A stretch of 6,118 nt of DNA from Rubrivivax sp. GTDB taxonomy: Bacteria > Pseudomonadota > Gammaproteobacteria > Burkholderiales > Burkholderiaceae_C. The notes under the pieces were generated by a model. It was not told the DNA's origin and did not search any database. It saw nothing but the letters and a program-made list of their open reading frames with translations. How positions within the stretch are numbered: the first letter of the stretch is position 1; each line of letters begins with the position of its first letter. Positions 5,607 through 6,118 of the stretch are shown here, one piece after another. Location: positions 1 through 6,118 of the forward strand of contig JAIXSD010000579.1 in assembly GCA_027484885.1 (NCBI GenBank). Direction: 5' to 3'. The position numbers and the translations under genes are program-made.

Positions 5607-6118
5607 ATGGCACTCCCCGAGATCCTGAAGCAGCTGCCGCTGCCCATCATCGGCTCGCCCCTGTTCATCATCAGCAACCCCAAGCTGGTGATCGCACAGT
5701 GCAAGGCCGGCATCGTCGGCTCCATGCCGGCGCTCAATGCCCGGCCGGCCGAGCTGCTCGATGAATGGCTGAACGAGATCACCACCGAACTGGCCGCCTA
5801 CAACCGCGCCCACCCGGACAAGCCGGCGGCGCCTTTCGCCATCAACCAGATCGTGCACAAGAGCAATGAACGGCTCGAGCACGATATGGCGGTGTGTGCT
5901 AAGTACAAGGTGCCCATCATCATCACCTCGCTAGGCGCGCGCGAAGACGTCAACCAGGCGGTGCACGCTTGGGGCGGCATCGTGCTGCACGACGTCATCA
6001 ACAACAAGTTCGCCAAGAAGGCGATCGAGAAGGGCGCCGACGGCCTGATCGCCGTCGCAGCCGGCGCCGGTGGCCACGCAGGGGTCAAGAGCCCCTTCGC
6101 GCTGATCCAGGAAATCCG
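5607..6118 (+). CDS. NPD/nitronate monooxygenase-family FMN protein, N-terminal part (3' end cut by window)
   Basis: The frame is open from ATG 5607 to the window end (170 complete codons, about half of a typical protein of this family). It opens ALPEILKQLPLPIIGSPLFIIS, the usual first strand of the 2-nitropropane dioxygenase TIM barrel. It then has VGSMPALNARP (38-48), an INQIV strand (79-83), PIIITSLGAREDV (103-115) and the flavin/phosphate-binding GLIAVAAGAGGHAG (146-159). Family members use FMN and include nitronate monooxygenases, which detoxify propionate-3-nitronate. The same fold also holds NADH:quinone reductases (P. aeruginosa PA1024) and enoyl-ACP reductases (FabK), so the common product name is provisional. 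The gene starts 14 bases after the acyl-CoA dehydrogenase stop, with only a weak GGGCG upstream, implying co-transcription and probable translational coupling. Its place in a beta-oxidation/ETF cluster argues for a role linked to acyl-CoA or electron transfer, but this is inference. Confidence 0.88.
   Translation, partial: MALPEILKQLPLPIIGSPLFIISNPKLVIAQCKAGIVGSMPALNARPAELLDEWLNEITTELAAYNRAHPDKPAAPFAINQIVHKSNERLEHDMAVCAKYKVPIIITSLGAREDVNQAVHAWGGIVLHDVINNKFAKKAIEKGADGLIAVAAGAGGHAGVKSPFALIQEI

Noticed and set aside
3640..5613. A 657-codon open frame on the minus strand opposite the acyl-CoA dehydrogenase gene
   Set aside because: Its composition (rich in Gly, His, Gln, Ala) is that of an antisense shadow of a GC-rich gene. 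It has no recognisable domain, and the plus-strand gene is unmistakable.

Overview
The window looks like an ordinary stretch of chromosome from a high-GC betaproteobacterium, probably Burkholderiales. This rests on the strong G/C third-position bias, the Burkholderiales-like ETF proteins, and the order etfB-etfA-acyl-CoA dehydrogenase-NPD/NMO flavoprotein. The genus is not resolved. There are seven protein genes, two cut by the window edges. I see no RNA gene, mobile element, CRISPR array or phage remnant.

Bases 1-916 (+ strand) hold the end of a TonB-dependent outer-membrane receptor. It overlaps by 4 bases (ATGA) a small exported YfiR/DUF4154-family protein. The pair looks like the tail of an envelope-sensing operon. 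The usual inner-membrane partner of YfiR, a diguanylate cyclase or sensor kinase, is not downstream and could only lie upstream of the window.

Bases 958-1809 (- strand) encode glutamate racemase (murI), convergent with yfiR and divergent from etfB. A perfect 8-bp inverted repeat covers the murI stop codon.

Bases 1810-1980 are the divergent control region between murI and etfB. It contains two copies of CTTAGAAT, 79 bp apart, each followed at once by a different operator-like dyad. One is AGAACGATCGTGCT (TetR-operator-like) and the other ATTAACGTTAACGTCAAT (ACGT-half-site dyad, MerR/LiuR-like). This suggests two-input control of the ETF operon by acyl-CoA-type signals, and it is the most interesting non-coding signal here.

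Bases 1981-6118 (+ strand) form a beta-oxidation/electron-transfer cluster: etfB, etfA, a strong hairpin with a short T-rich tail, a 597-residue acyl-CoA dehydrogenase of the long (DmdC-like) type, and 14 bases later an NPD/nitronate-monooxygenase-family FMN protein that runs off the window. The dehydrogenase would oxidise an acyl-CoA and pass electrons to EtfAB, and from there to ETF:quinone oxidoreductase and the respiratory chain. The job of the NPD-family protein in this pathway is open. I did not find a clearly new biological system.
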